Shown here: piece by piece, positions 28,400 through 40,608 of the stretch
How the letters are laid out: each line of letters begins with the position of its first letter
Numbering within the stretch: position 1 is the first letter of the stretch
NCBI GenBank assembly: GCA_035772405.1
Contig: JAYKKM010000223.1
Span: 266,597-330,596, forward strand
Source: Chrysogorgia sp. JL179-B06
Lineage: Eukaryota > Cnidaria > Anthozoa > Scleralcyonacea > Chrysogorgiidae
Direction: 5' to 3'
DNA length: 64,000 nt
The notes under the pieces: model-generated
Database searches by the model: none
Told to the model about the DNA's origin: nothing
Seen by the model: only the letters and a program-made list of their open reading frames with translations
Program-made: the position numbers and the translations under genes

Positions 28400-30052
28400 T
28401 TAAGTATTTAACAACATGGAAAGCTATAGTATTGTAGTTGTATGAAAATAATTTAAGCTTGACTAAGTACTCTGCTAAATTTGGAGGAAGTGTTTTTTTT
28501 AATTTTTTCTTGAATATATGATAGGATTTAATAGTTTTTAAATTGACTCAAGGTCATTCCAAATATCAACACCTTTGTTTGAAAGAGTATGCGCAACATA
28601 ATTTTGTTCTTTTATAAGATTTATGAAGTTTGGATGCATTTCTTGTGTTGTGATGATGAATTTGATTATTAGTTATAAAATAATTTGTAAATATTTCTGG
28701 TAAATTCTTTAAGTGATGGTATCGAAACATGAATAAACTCGTTAGATAATCATTTACTTTTGTGAAGTTCAATATTTTCAAATCTTTAAATATTGATTCA
28801 GTGTGTTCAGAATAAGAATTAAATGTTATTAAACGTACAATTTTTTTAAAAATGTTTATTAATTTTTGAATTCGCTTTTAGTAAGTGTTACCCCATATTA
28901 AATTACCATACGTTAGATATGGATAGACTAAAGCATAATAGATTAGTTTCAACGCATTCAAATTTGTAAAATATCGTATTTTGGCTATTATCCCTGTAGA
29001 TTTTATAACTTTTTTAATATTAAATCTATGTGGTCATTCCATGTTAAAAATTCATCAATAATAATTCCTAAAAATGTTTGCTATGTCACAATTTGCCTGG
29101 TTACTCAACTAAACGTACTTGTTGATTTTTTGTTCAAGATAGTATATGGCAATCGTGGCCTTCCAGCTCCTTCTCGTTTTCCCACCACGATTAGACATTA
29201 AATTGTCATTACTCTTTACTTATAACGTCAAAAAATAACCCACCAACATGAAAATAACAAATGCTAATCGAATAAATCGTTGAGCTTTCGCTTCGCTTTG
29301 ATTTTGGATTCCGAATCAAAAATCAAAAAGTACGCTTAGCTGAGTAACCAGGCAGATCGTGATATAGCCCCTTTAATAGATTTGTTGTTTATGGAAATTT
29401 TTATGTTATGAGATTGCCTTTTGTTTGAAGATCTAAATATAATAAATTTTGTTTTTTGTTATGTTTAAAGATAGTTTATTAATGTTTAACCAGCTATTTT
29501 ATTAATTTCTGTTTGGATAATTCTATTTAGTGTTTTAAGGCAAGAGTGACTATGAAATATGTTGGTGTCATCTGCAAATAATATAATTGAAACTATCTTA
29601 CAGCATTTTTGAATGTCATTTATGTTTAAAAGAAACAGAAGTGGTCCTAGTAACACCAGTTGTGATTGCCATTTCTTTTGATTTTACTTGATTGTATTTC
29701 ACTTGTATTTCTATTTTCTAGATAATTTTCAAACCATTTTTGAGTTACTCCCCTTATTCCATAATATTCTAGTTTTTTAATCAGAATCTTGTGATTAATT
29801 GTGTCAAAAGCTTTTGATAAGTCAAGAAAAATACCAATTGTATATTGTCCTTGATCTATCGCTTTTGTAATTTTGTCAATAAATTCAATAATTGCAAGTT
29901 CCGTTGATCTATTTTTTCTAAACCCATATTGGTGTTTTGATAAAAAAAAATTTTTTTCAATACATTTAATTAGCCTTTTGTACATTAGTTTTTCTAATAG
30001 TTTTGAAAAACATGTGAGAACAGAAATGGGTCTATAGTTTTCAAATTTATTA
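28400..30052 (-). mobile_element. 5'-truncated LINE with reverse-transcriptase remnant
   Basis: On the minus strand, FENYRPISVL (about 30045-30015) and a frame at 29985-29647 with KHQYGFRKNRSTELA, IFLDLSKAFDTINH and WFENYLENR match non-LTR reverse transcriptases of CR1/L2/jockey type. The C-terminal region resumes at 28781-28566 (HHHNTRNASKLH) and IWNDL near 28555. Stops and shifts throughout; not functional. A MITE (29080-29368) interrupts it. Its truncated 5' end abuts a 3' UTR of another LINE at 30053. Confidence 0.8.
29080..29368. mobile_element. MITE inside the LINE (289 bp)
   Basis: Inverted ends GCTATGTCACAATTTGCCTG and complement of GCTATATCACGATCTGCCTG, continuing through GGTTACTCA for about 40 bp each. 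No coding capacity. Confidence 0.7.
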
Positions 30053-30160
30053 TCAATTTATTTAAACGCGTTGCGTCTAAGAGCTAAGAAGCTCGATCAA
30101 AACACGAACGTCATGCATCAATAATTACAAAATATTATAAATAGAAGATATTAAACTGAC
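30053..30160 (-). repeat. uninterrupted paralogue of the Polinton insertion site
   Basis: The complement matches the sequence left of 3042 joined to that right of 27504, with one copy of ctctta (30078-30083). It is the 3' UTR of the same LINE family. Confidence 0.88.
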
Positions 30161-30169
30161 TTCTCAAAC

Positions 30170-30560
30170 ATAGTAATTTACATATATTCAAAGTGCTAGG
30201 ACATTGAAATATTTCAAAATCCAAGTACTTTATGATGCAACTATATACACTTGTACTGCATAGATGTATATCATATATGTATATACGCCCTTTATTCCCT
30301 ACTGTCTCGTTCTTGCTCTATCATAACCTTTAGATATTTATCTGACATTTATAGTGTTAAATATTGATTATTATAAAATAACATTTCGTAAACGCAAGTG
30401 GTGATTGGCTAAAAGCCATGTTTATATAACTGTATGTAAACATGGATTTTTCCCGCCATTTTTATAAAATGGACTGCAAGACGAACCTTTGCTCACAAAC
30501 AATGTATATTTTCATCATTTCAATAAGAGTCTTATTACTTATTTTCTCAGTGTTATTTTA
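30170..30560. other. AT-rich unassigned DNA
   Basis: No gene or clear repeat seen. Confidence 0.3.
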
Positions 30561-30561
30561 T

Positions 30562-30752
30562 AAAAGAAATAGAAAACATCTTTCCGTGTTTACATACAGT
30601 TGTAGAAACACTCGTAAAAGTTTTGGAGAACTCGAAATAGCGTGGAAACACTCGCCCTGCGGGCTCTTGTTCCCACTAATTTCTCCTTCGCCCAAACTTC
30701 CACTCGTGTTTCTATTACTGTATGTAAACACGGAAAGGTTTTCTATTTCTTA
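30562..30752. mobile_element. palindromic MITE
   Basis: Inverted ends AAATAGAAAACATCTTTCCG and CGGAAAGGTTTTCTATTT, with CGTGTTTACATACAG and GAAACACTCG arms inside. A related partial copy (TGTATGTAAACATGG) lies at 30431. Confidence 0.7.
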
Positions 30753-31130
30753 AATATAGTATGAGATCTCATCATTACAATATTCTAAAGAAATTAAAAT
30801 TTGCGTTACTGTTTATAAGCATGAAAATGTCTATCTAAAATATTTAACAAGAGGTTTTATCTGACAATGTCTTTGAACAAGCAATCTATATGTTTTATAT
30901 TGTATCACTATTATTATAACTATAGACATTAAACACTGATTTATATTATTTATTTTTTTTGTTTTAAAATTTGTTACCCGATATTTTTAATGCGACCAAA
31001 AAATCTTACCCAACCTTTTACCGCCAAAAATTTGGCTTACCCAACCCATTTCACTTCAGTACCAACCCCCCAGCCATAAATAATGAACGCTCCGTTATTG
31101 CTCGGTATTTTCAATGAAGATATATGTAGC

Positions 31131-31607
31131 TCCAACCTCGTTCCCAGGGCATTTTGTCTCCGAAAATGGGCCTGGGATCGGCTGGTCCATTCTATAATCC
31201 AATTCGTTTTCATAAAACTCAATTAATTCAGCCAAGTATAATTTATTCATCTAAATCTGAATGCTGTCTTCAAATTTTACAGCAAATTAGAAGTGATAGC
31301 TTTCGCTAAATTGGATATATGCTTCTTCATACCTTTTGTAAGAGATAACCATGGATGTATGGTGGATTATTAAGCTTGTTAGCTGCTTTTATGCCGACGA
31401 ATGCTGACATGAACAACTCTGAAGAGCATTGAATATTTCGCAATTATTCAGGTCAACAAAGTAGACAAAGGCAATGGAACAAAGACCGCACAAAAATTAT
31501 CATATCTAAACACCCAGAAATTCTGGGTGTCATGTGACCAGCCGATCCCAGGGCCATTTTCGCCGACCTTCCGCCGTGGAGGCAAAATGCCCTGGGAACG
31601 AGGTTGA
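31131..31607. mobile_element. inverted-repeat element, CAACCTCGTTCCCAGGGC ends
   Basis: Inverted copies of CAACCTCGTTCCCAGGGC then CTGGGATCGGCTGGTC at both ends, about 55-65 bp each, around 360 bp of unique AT-rich sequence. Non-autonomous. Confidence 0.7.
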
Positions 31608-31741
31608 TGTAGTTTTCCTTTATTTTCATTCAAATCAACCCAGATATTTTCCAGCCAAAACTTACCGTCCGTCGCCTTTACGATGGAAAATATGGCAAAC
31701 ATGCCGAGCACGAGAAATTTACTCATCATATTTGTTCTCAT
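31608..31741 (-). CDS. possible first exon with signal peptide
   Basis: The minus-strand frame has two ATGs near the start and then a signal-peptide-like segment (FLVLGMFAIFSIVKA) followed by DGKFWLENIW. It runs directly into the element at 31607 without a donor, so it may be a host exon truncated by that insertion, or chance. Confidence 0.25.
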
Positions 31742-31988
31742 GATCCTGTTTGATTCTGCAATAAAAACACTGCGATTTGATTCTGCAAATTGAAACACTG
31801 CGCAAAGGTCGTGATCAACATATCATATATTCTTATTGCTCTTCAATTTATTCAAATTCAATTTATTAATTTTCCACACAATAATTAACATAATGGCGTA
31901 CAAAAGATCACATTACAAGTGGCGAGGAAGCCCAAATAAAAACCATATGGCTTATTAAATTATGCGCTGACTCTATTAAGTGAAATTG

Positions 31989-32027
<39 letters not shown>

Positions 32028-32037
32028 CATATACATG

Positions 32038-32081
<44 letters not shown>

Positions 32082-32162
32082 CATATATACACACACATAC
32101 ACATATACACACACATATATACACACACATACACATATACACACACACATACATATACATAC

Positions 32163-32201
<39 letters not shown>

Positions 32202-32210
32202 CATACACAC

Positions 32211-32245
<35 letters not shown>

Positions 32246-32390
32246 CACATACACATACACATATACATATACATATATATATACATATACATATACATAT
32301 ACATATATATATATATACACATACACATATACATATACATATATATATACATATACATATACATATACATATATATATATATATATATTA
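31989..32390. repeat. microsatellite (TACATA)n with (CA)n variants
   Basis: About 400 bp of TA/CA alternation. Open frames here are artefacts of the repeat. Confidence 0.95.
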
Positions 32391-32845
32391 TAGGAGTGGT
32401 ACGAAAACGAATGACAAACTTAGGTTAGAAGTCAATAAACACATAATGAAAACGTATACAAAATACACTAAAGACGAGAAAAGAAGAAGTTGTTTAGTTT
32501 AGATAGCAATAGCGGAAAAGTTGAGGCATTACGGATATCATAGCTTTTCATCATTAAAGGAAGTTGGACCTTGATATATTACAGAAAACTCTTAATTTTG
32601 TTCTACAAAATGGAACATAAAGTAGGCCAGCACTTCGTTGATAATAAACCATGCATCTGATTAACTCGTAAAATAGAATTATCAAAATTTCGAGGAAGCA
32701 TATTATTTATATAGGAAAACATAAATTTTCCCAAATTGAATATGTAGATCAGTCTTTGAAAAAACTTGTTGGGAGAAAGTCACACCTCGCCCCCACACTG
32801 TAACGCCACTGCTCCCCCCCCCCCGCATTCATCTCCCATGTTATG
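32391..32845. other. unassigned DNA
   Basis: No gene or clear repeat apart from a C10 run at about 32815. Confidence 0.3.
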
Positions 32846-33153
32846 CACTAGTCAATGTTAACCCCCCCCCCCCAATGCCGGGGATTAGGCAGCGAATTTG
32901 ACAATCACTTTTTGTTCGTATTAAAACACATTGACATTGTATACAAAAATCCATAAAAAAAACAATATTTTAGGCCTACACGCTTGAAAATTATTCGAGC
33001 AACCTTTTTATGGTTTAAATAAACACTTAAACAATAATAAAAGACGTATCTTGATGCACTAAATATTGGCATCCGGTCTAATCCCCCGGCTCTCTAATCC
33101 CCACATAGTCCCGGGGTTGGGGGGGAGGGGCGTGGTTCACATTAACTAGTGTA
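32846..33153. mobile_element. MITE, CACTAGT ends
   Basis: Inverted ends CACTAGTCAATGTTAACC and complement of CACTAGTTAATGTGAACC, followed by C-rich and G-rich arms (CCGGGGATTAG / CTAATCCCC). Confidence 0.65.
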
Positions 33154-34539
33154 TTGAAAACCCTACTGGTTATCGGAAAACAGTACAGTTCTAGTTGCCA
33201 ACTGTGAGTTGCCATATGCTACACATTGCTGTAACATATAACTGATGGTTATGTAGAAAATTGAATGACGGCCAACATAATATATTGATGAATTGAATAT
33301 TTATGGCCAATAACGTTGCTACCCTTAGCATGATCTTCTTGTATCTGACTGCAAACCCCCACTGGAACCCCGCCACAATAATTCTTAAAATAAGAATTGA
33401 AAAACGCTCACAGTAATTTAAAAATCACAGAAACATCGTTAAAACATTTTGTCAGTTATGATACCAATAGGAGTGTATATTTTAAACAATCTATCAAAAC
33501 GGTTTTGCGATTCTATACTACAGCTTCAAAAAATCAAACATTTATCAGTGCATGTCCCCAGACGCGCTTATGGTCGTGGGTTCGCAGCGAACGTTCACCA
33601 CAGCTAACGTTGCTTACCGAACGCCACCGCCCAGTTTGCTAGGGATTGAAGTCCTTGATCAGCCTCTTCCTCAATCCTTGTGAGCTTGCTCGTCACTGCT
33701 CAACCATCAGATTTACAGTATGCAGATAGCGTTTAAAATATAGCATTTAAATTTCACCATTGTATGTAATGCAACTATAGTCACGTTTCATAGATGAAAA
33801 TTAGTAAAAATCTAGCTCAAGGTTTGGTCGACTCATGATAACCTGACTGATATTAATTGATGTATTTATCGACCGCGGTAACATAAAGATCTCACCTTTT
33901 TCACTTGTACTGCACTTGGACTTTCAATTAGGCGTTGACCAATTCGTCGAACTTACGTCCTACACAAGACAACATAAGCAAGAAAAATAAGTCTTAAAAC
34001 GTTACTCAAACAATTCAGGATGAAGCCTGCATATGCATGTTCTTTTCAAAAGAGTAAATGCTTACCCTGTCCCACGAATCTTTGATAAAGTTGCTAGATA
34101 GCGCTGTTTTCCCAGCACCGAATCTCAGTCTCTTCGAAAGCACCGTCACAAAAAAGCAACTGAAATCTGTGGTCTTCCAACTCTGGGTCGTCTCCTTTTA
34201 TTGGTTCTGGTTGGTAACTAGTAATCTTAGAACATGTTCCTTATTAGGTAATTGAGATCTGTTATTGCTTTTATTAATGCCAAAAATATAGTACCTATTT
34301 TTAACTGTACGCTAAGCTAAGTACAGTGACGCATGCGAATAGCTTGTAATATGTTGAATACAAAAGGTTCAACCGAGCGTGTTTGAAAGCTCTTTTAACA
34401 TGTCTCTATAATATGGATAATTATAACACTCACGGACGCAGACTTACGGTGCCAGCACTTGTTTTCAATCACGCACCACCAACTTGAGCGGGGGATAACT
34501 TATACAAGTCTTTTGATCAATGGTTTGGACAAGTGCAGA
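33154..34539. other. unassigned intergenic DNA
   Basis: No convincing exon. Scattered matches to the ~1.2-kb repeat family appear at the right end (GTGCGTGAGAAC-type and CACCAACTT-type words near 34470). Confidence 0.3.
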
Positions 34540-37175
34540 GCCCAAGGTGGTGCATGTTGAATTGTGTCTTTGTATTCAACATATTACAAGTTATAATATA
34601 TTCTTCTGTGACACGCACGGCCACGCAAATACGTTTTCAAATCTATCATTTGTCTTATTTTATTATTTATATTTATAAGCTTCCTGGGTAAATACTATTA
34701 AATAAAGGACCGGCGACCAAGAAGGCAAATAAAAGGTTATACTTTTTCCGTGAATGCAGGAAGGCTAACCTCCCATCGGATGTGGGACTTAGACTTCTAC
34801 AATACCAAGATTCGATCATTATTAGAATATGCCTCGCCTGTTTGGGGAGGCTTGCCCGCGAGTATCTATCGGAGGAGGTCCAACGAGTGCAAGATCGAAG
34901 TCTTGATATCATTGGCGTGCCTGTGAAAGAAGAAATGAGGCCACCAAATGTGAATTTGATAAAATAACTAAAGACGAACAGCATCCAAACCACCTATTTC
35001 TAGGTCAATCTATTAAATGCCGATATAATTTGAGATCGAACACTGAGTGCATTACACGAATTCCAGTATCTGGCACCGAGAGACATTTTAACTCTTTTAT
35101 TCCGAGAGCACATAGACTATAATATTCATAGTTTATAACTTATTTTATATATATGTAGGTTTCTATTAGTGTCACAATTGCATGTAAACCCATGTATTGT
35201 ATATTTTCAAAAAGATGGAATATTTGCAAGCAAATAGGATTTTTATATCTTCCATCTGTCGAATTTATATTTTATTAAAGTGTCAATGTGAATGGTGTAA
35301 TAGCTAATATAGGGACTCTGATGACCCTCGATTCCATATTACCATAACCGGAAGGGGTTTGTCGTGGCACGTGGGATTTCAGGTGTCATGTGATAACTCA
35401 GTCACATGCCCAGTCTCAGTTGCCCTGTTTTTCAAGAGGTGAAGATGAATACAATCACTTTGCCCACCACCTTCCCCATGGCTGGCCACCTTTTTGGCTA
35501 TTTTGTATATTACTGAGATTGTTCTTCTCCTATCTGGCGTTTTATGGCCCTCACCTTTGCTGGGCTCAATCATTTTGTAAATTATAAAAAATAATTAAAT
35601 AATTTAATTATTAATTTTGAATAAAATCGGCTTTGGTCCAACAGCTAGGACCATAGCCAATTTATCCCATCTGGAGTGTGCAATTTCCTTCATTGATTCC
35701 CCAGTAAACAGAGCTCAGTTAATGCAGTGCGCATAATTCATCTGAGACATGGTGGAAGACATAAATGGTGTATTAAAATCTATTATTATTATATATCAGT
35801 TTTCATTTGGCGTTCTCCGTTACTCTACTAACAAGTTTTGAAACGTCTTCGGTGCGCAAGACACTGTTTCACAGACGATACATACGTGGACAATCGTCTG
35901 TCTGCTCCAAGCTCTCACACATTCACTACAGCAGTGTATATATATTAACACACAGCGTTTCACAATGACGTATAGGCTAGCTAAATTCAAAACAAATTTT
36001 AAACGTTTGAAAGAATTGCGAACAAATGACAAGTTGCCACGTTTGTTGGATGTTGGGTCTTTAGTCCGTGCTCGCTACTTCTCAAGCTTCTTATAATGTT
36101 TATGAACACTCATGATGGTTATGATGCCTCAAAATGTTATTTACAAATAAACAATTATAATCAAAAGCTTGATTTTTAAAAATTCTCTACTGCGCATGCA
36201 TGCATGCATCATGCAAGCACGCATATTTGGCCTGGATATACGAACAACCAAACATCGCTGTCAATGGCCATAAAATAATGCGAGAAAATAATTATACAAA
36301 TGCTTAGGGATTGAACTTGATGAAGTCCTTTCACTTTTACTAAAGCTTTACGAAGGCAGAAAGCTTCTTTGCTTCAATCCACTTTGATTTTTACATACAA
36401 ATCTTTAATATACCAACTCATTTCGATTATTGAGAGGACTAGCTTTTAAGCTTGAACAACATCAATCTTGAACAGACAGAATCGTTCTAGGAGCTGATTA
36501 ATGTATTATAGATTCCTCTGTCCGAAGCACTAAAAAAGCTTTACCTATAGGGCCTGTTCTTTGGAATAGCTTCCATGAAGAAAAAAACGTCAGCTCTTTC
36601 TTTATTCATTTTCAAATCTCTCGTGAGAAGTTGAGTACTATACTTTCTTGTTTTTGTATATATATATAGTTGTATATATGTATATACGGTTATATATGTA
36701 TTATGGTTATATATGTATATATTTATATATTTGTATATATGTATATACGGTTAGCCTTGGGGTGTACTGCAGGGCCTTATTGTTCAGCGCGATAAGTATA
36801 CTTATCTTACGTTAAAATTTTTACCTATACATAAATCAATCAATCAAAAGGAACATGCACGTATATTAAAAACGTCTTTATTATTATACAACGTTTCGGA
36901 GCACTGGCCCTTCAGGTCGTTCAGCCAACGATTAAAGGCAAAGCGGGTAGCGGTTTCCACGTCTAGATAAGACAAGAAAAGTTGAACCGAGTATCGAGAC
37001 GTAGATGGTACGTATGCAGGTACGCCAAGCACTATAGTGTGAATATGATCTTTGTCCGAGAATCAAAACAAATTGAACGATGGCAGAGTGTGGGAGGGGT
37101 TAATTCGAGTGCCCATCCAACGATGAAAAGCACCACCTCCAAGCCAAAGGTCCCCCGCTTAAATTGATGGTGCGT
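34540..37175 (-). repeat. repeat family copy A, split by a LINE
   Basis: 34540-34653 and 35795-37175 are inverted relative to 40609-41880 (copy B). Shared words include CTTATCTTACGTT, ACAACGTTTCGGAGCACTGG, GGCCTGGATATACGAAC and CAGACGATACATACGTGGAC. Related copies are at 44430-45303 and 53509-53650. Family unknown; the GGGCCAGTGCTCCGAAACG motif plus terminal AATAAA suggests a retroelement, possibly Penelope-like. Confidence 0.6.
34655..35789 (+). mobile_element. 5'-truncated LINE, C-terminal remnant
   Basis: Frames near 34735-35110 read FFRECRKANLPSD, LLEYASPVWGGLP, RSLDIIGVP, HLFLGQSIKCRYNLRS and FNSFIPRAHRL across shifts. These are typical of the end of LINE reverse transcriptases. It interrupts repeat copy A with a short TATCA duplication and ends in a (ATT)n tail. 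Confidence 0.7.
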
Positions 37176-37916
37176 GAGAACAAACTCCCATGCTTTTTAC
37201 AAAATTGCAATATTCGGAATATTCACGTCTGTTCGGACATCTTTAAGACTATTACTAGAAATACGAATTCGCAACAATCCCCTCGCTCTCCTTTTCTATT
37301 CCGCCCAAGAGTTTCACCCTAACACGGGATAATTAACATTAATTAATATTAATTTGTTGATGGCTATATTTCGTCGTATAAATTTTTATTTTTTATTTTT
37401 TAGTTATCTCGGCCAATATTTAACCGATTTCAATTCTGAAAACAGATTTGGAATTACCGAGTCTAAATACATAATATATGTGTCTATTATATTATGAGAA
37501 CATGCATATCCTTCGTAAATATCTGTTATGTACTTAGAAATTAATCGGCAATGTGGCCACCGCTTTGTCGTGTATTATTTTGAACGTTTATCTGTTCTAT
37601 TCAATATTGAAAACAAGATTTGGAATTACCATGTTACGCAAACGGTGTATACCCTTCGTTAAAAACCTGCTTATGTACTTAAAATTTATTGGCGGCATGT
37701 TTGTGCCGATTTTCTCCACAACGAATATGAGCCGATTAAAACGGATAAACGCAAAAGGCGTACTCGGAACTTACCGGTTGGTATTAGCCAATCATGTGTA
37801 CGAGATTTGGTCCCACCATGTACGGCTTATATATATATATATATATATTATCCAAAGTTAAGTCTTCTTTAGATTTCTAGAGTGCTCAATGGCTGTGTTG
37901 GTCAGAGCTTAATACA
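37176..37916. other. unassigned DNA with short (TA)n
   Basis: Contains a duplicated segment (GATTTGGAATTACC context near 37448 and 37618) and (TA)n at 37829-37850. No gene seen. Confidence 0.3.
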
Positions 37917-38086
37917 TAATAATAAAATAGACTACACCTTCATACAAACATTTTTACTTTAAGTTTCTGGAGGTGTTCCTCCGTCTTCAGAAAGTTTGTA
38001 GAAGACGGACTTTCTGAAGACGGAGGAACACCTCCAGAAACTTAAAGTAAAATGTTTGTATGAAACGTGTAGTCTATCTTATTATT

Positions 38087-38088
<2 letters not shown>
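37917..38088. repeat. near-perfect foldback hairpin
   Basis: Arms of about 78 bp (CTTTAAGTTTCTGGAGGTGT and complement) around a 13-bp loop (TTGTAGAAGACGG). It ends in (TA)n. Confidence 0.8.
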
Positions 38089-38529
<441 letters not shown>

Positions 38530-39580
38530 GAAAACTTTTCATTCGGAAATTTTGGGTTGGCACCCCGCAATCATATGTTAGCTACGGGCCTGGAAGTCAT
38601 TGAGGAGATTTGGTATTACGCGCTGAATTTTTTCCCCAATTTGTCTCAAACTTGCACCAAATGTAGCCAGGTAGATGAAGAACACCATCCCATTGTCAAA
38701 TAAAAAAATAATAAAATACACTGCGATATATACTTACAAGTTTAAAATCAAGGTATACCTTCCCCGCGCTTCATGTTGTTCATCGCTGGTTTTACTAAAA
38801 TCCTGTCAAATTGTCATTGTTTACACTTCTCAAAGATACAGTTCTAAAAAAGCGAATTATAGAAAACTCTAGAGAATTAAGTTTGAAGAACTTCTTGAAC
38901 TCAATGAAAAATACATCAAATATTTGTTCACAATTATGGTGATTGACGAAGTCTACCCTTAACGATGCATGGCCACAAGTGGCCACAATAAGTTGAAGTG
39001 TGGGTAAATTATTTCTACGGGAGCCGTTTTGCTTCGGGGTATTCCCGACATTATCAAATAAAAGAACTGAAATCATGCTTTTGTTTCTAATTGTATTTTT
39101 GCCAATAAAATGTTGAGGTGTAAAACACCATTTCGGTACCATAGATAAATAGACTTCATCATGAGTGTTCAAAAACATTTTAAGAGGTTTCCACCAGCGG
39201 TTTCCACGGCAAGTTTCAACCTATACCAGAGACCGCACAGGGGGAGATTTGGTTTGGAAGATTTTACATATTTGTGATCTTTGGAATCTCTTGAGAAGAA
39301 TTGTAAAATATCTTGTCGCGTGCAAAAATTTCACCCCGCTGTTAAAGTGATTTACTATTCACACGAAATGACGTCAAAGCATGCAGGAACACGCAAACAC
39401 ATTGTACACTGATTCAGCAGTGCAAATACAAAGAAAGTTTGGAAATTGACGAATTTTTATCTAAACAGGTGTGTTTATAGTTGAGAGCCAAACCTTCTTT
39501 GTATTTCACTGTTGAATTAGTGTGCAATGACTTCGCGTGTCCCTTTCGCCGCCATGTTTTATCAAGTGACGTTATACGTA
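38530..39580. other. unassigned DNA
   Basis: No convincing gene. ATGAGTGTTCAAAAACATTTTAAGA near 39161 resembles a word in the ~1.2-kb repeat family. Confidence 0.3.
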
Positions 39581-39850
39581 TAGAATAATATTAAATAATA
39601 ATAATAATACATTTATATACTAGCGCCATATCCAATAATGACCTATGGCGCTTCAACAATCTCAATATATAAAATATATATAATGCAATCAAAATTAAGC
39701 TAAATTACTTAGAAATATATAACAAAATAATCACAAATAAGTTATTTTAAAAAGGTACTAAGTGTTTTGGGTCACTTCGCCTTATTTCTAAAGGGAAACC
39801 GTTCCAAAGTTTTGGGCTTCAACATCTTGGGCATCCAAAAGACAGATACA
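39581..39850. repeat. probable SINE/LINE tail
   Basis: An (AAT)n run then TAGCGCCATATCCAATAATG / CTATGGCGCTTCA, followed by GGGAAACCGTTCCAAAGTTTTGG, words common in invertebrate retroposon tails. Assignment tentative. Confidence 0.3.
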
Positions 39851-40185
39851 GCTGTGTATCATCAGCATAGAAATGAAAACCCATACTGTATTTTCTCATA
39901 TTATATCAGAAACCAACGCGGCTGCACTTTATAGAAAGATACAAATATAGCTCAAAGCAATTTTGTTTTCAAAAATAAACGAGTCTTAAAACAACACCGA
40001 ATTAATATAATTTACATGCTGGCATTGAGTAAATCCTTTCAAGGATGAAAGCATGAACCATGTTGTAGCGGTAAATGCAGACGATCAGTGTTTGTTCTCA
40101 CGCACCATCAACTTTAGCGGGGGACCTTTTGGGGTTATAATTCCATGACACGCAGTCACGAAATATATATATATATATATATATG

Positions 40186-40225
40186 AATATCTGATGAAGG
40201 GCTCCGCTCGAAACGTCAGTATCTC
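40186..40225 (+). ncRNA. degenerate hammerhead-like motif
   Basis: CTGATGA and CGAAACGTC are present with a possible GGGC/GCTC stem II, but there is one extra A at the stem II base, almost no stem III and poor stem I pairing. Probably a decayed relative of the motif at 40434. Confidence 0.3.
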
Positions 40226-40264
40226 GTCACTAAATTCTTGGCAGTTTACCACCTTTTCACTTTG

Positions 40265-40395
<131 letters not shown>

Positions 40396-40433
40396 GACTG
40401 TAAATAGCAGTCATCTTCATCCTGCTCATCAGC

Positions 40434-40479
40434 ACTACACTGATGAGGCCCAAAAGGCCGAAACGGTACCGTCTGTAGT
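40434..40479 (+). ncRNA. hammerhead ribozyme motif
   Basis: All core elements are in order: stem I strand ACTACA, CTGATGA, stem II GGCC-CAAAA-GGCC, GAAA, a very short stem III ACGG-TA-CCGT, cleavage-site C (GTC) and stem I strand TGTAGT, an exact complement of ACTACA. Short stem III is typical of retroelement hammerheads, which may act as dimers. It is flanked by (TA)n. Confidence 0.75.
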
Positions 40480-40509
40480 TATATATATATTATATATATA
40501 TAATATATA

Positions 40510-40590
40510 TAACCCTAACCCTAATATAACCCTAATCCTAACACTAACCCCATACATGTTGGTGTCTAACTCTATAACCCCTAACCCTAG
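40510..40590. repeat. degenerate interstitial telomere-like repeats
   Basis: Several CCCTAA units (AACCCTAACCCTAATATAACC, later AACCCCTAACCCTAG), the complement of TTAGGG, mixed with variants, next to (TA)n. Confidence 0.5.
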
Positions 40591-40608
40591 TCATTGCGTG
40601 TCATGGAA

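Noticed and set aside
31908..32502. Tyr/Met/His-rich frames over (TACATA)n
   Set aside because: Microsatellite artefacts.
33540..33720. tRNA-like or gene-like GC-richer segment
   Set aside because: No cloverleaf, A/B boxes or exon signals could be found by eye.
36890..36945. Hammerhead in the CTGAAGGGCC...CCGAAACG motif of the ~1.2-kb repeats
   Set aside because: The conserved A after CTGANG is missing and stems I and III do not pair.
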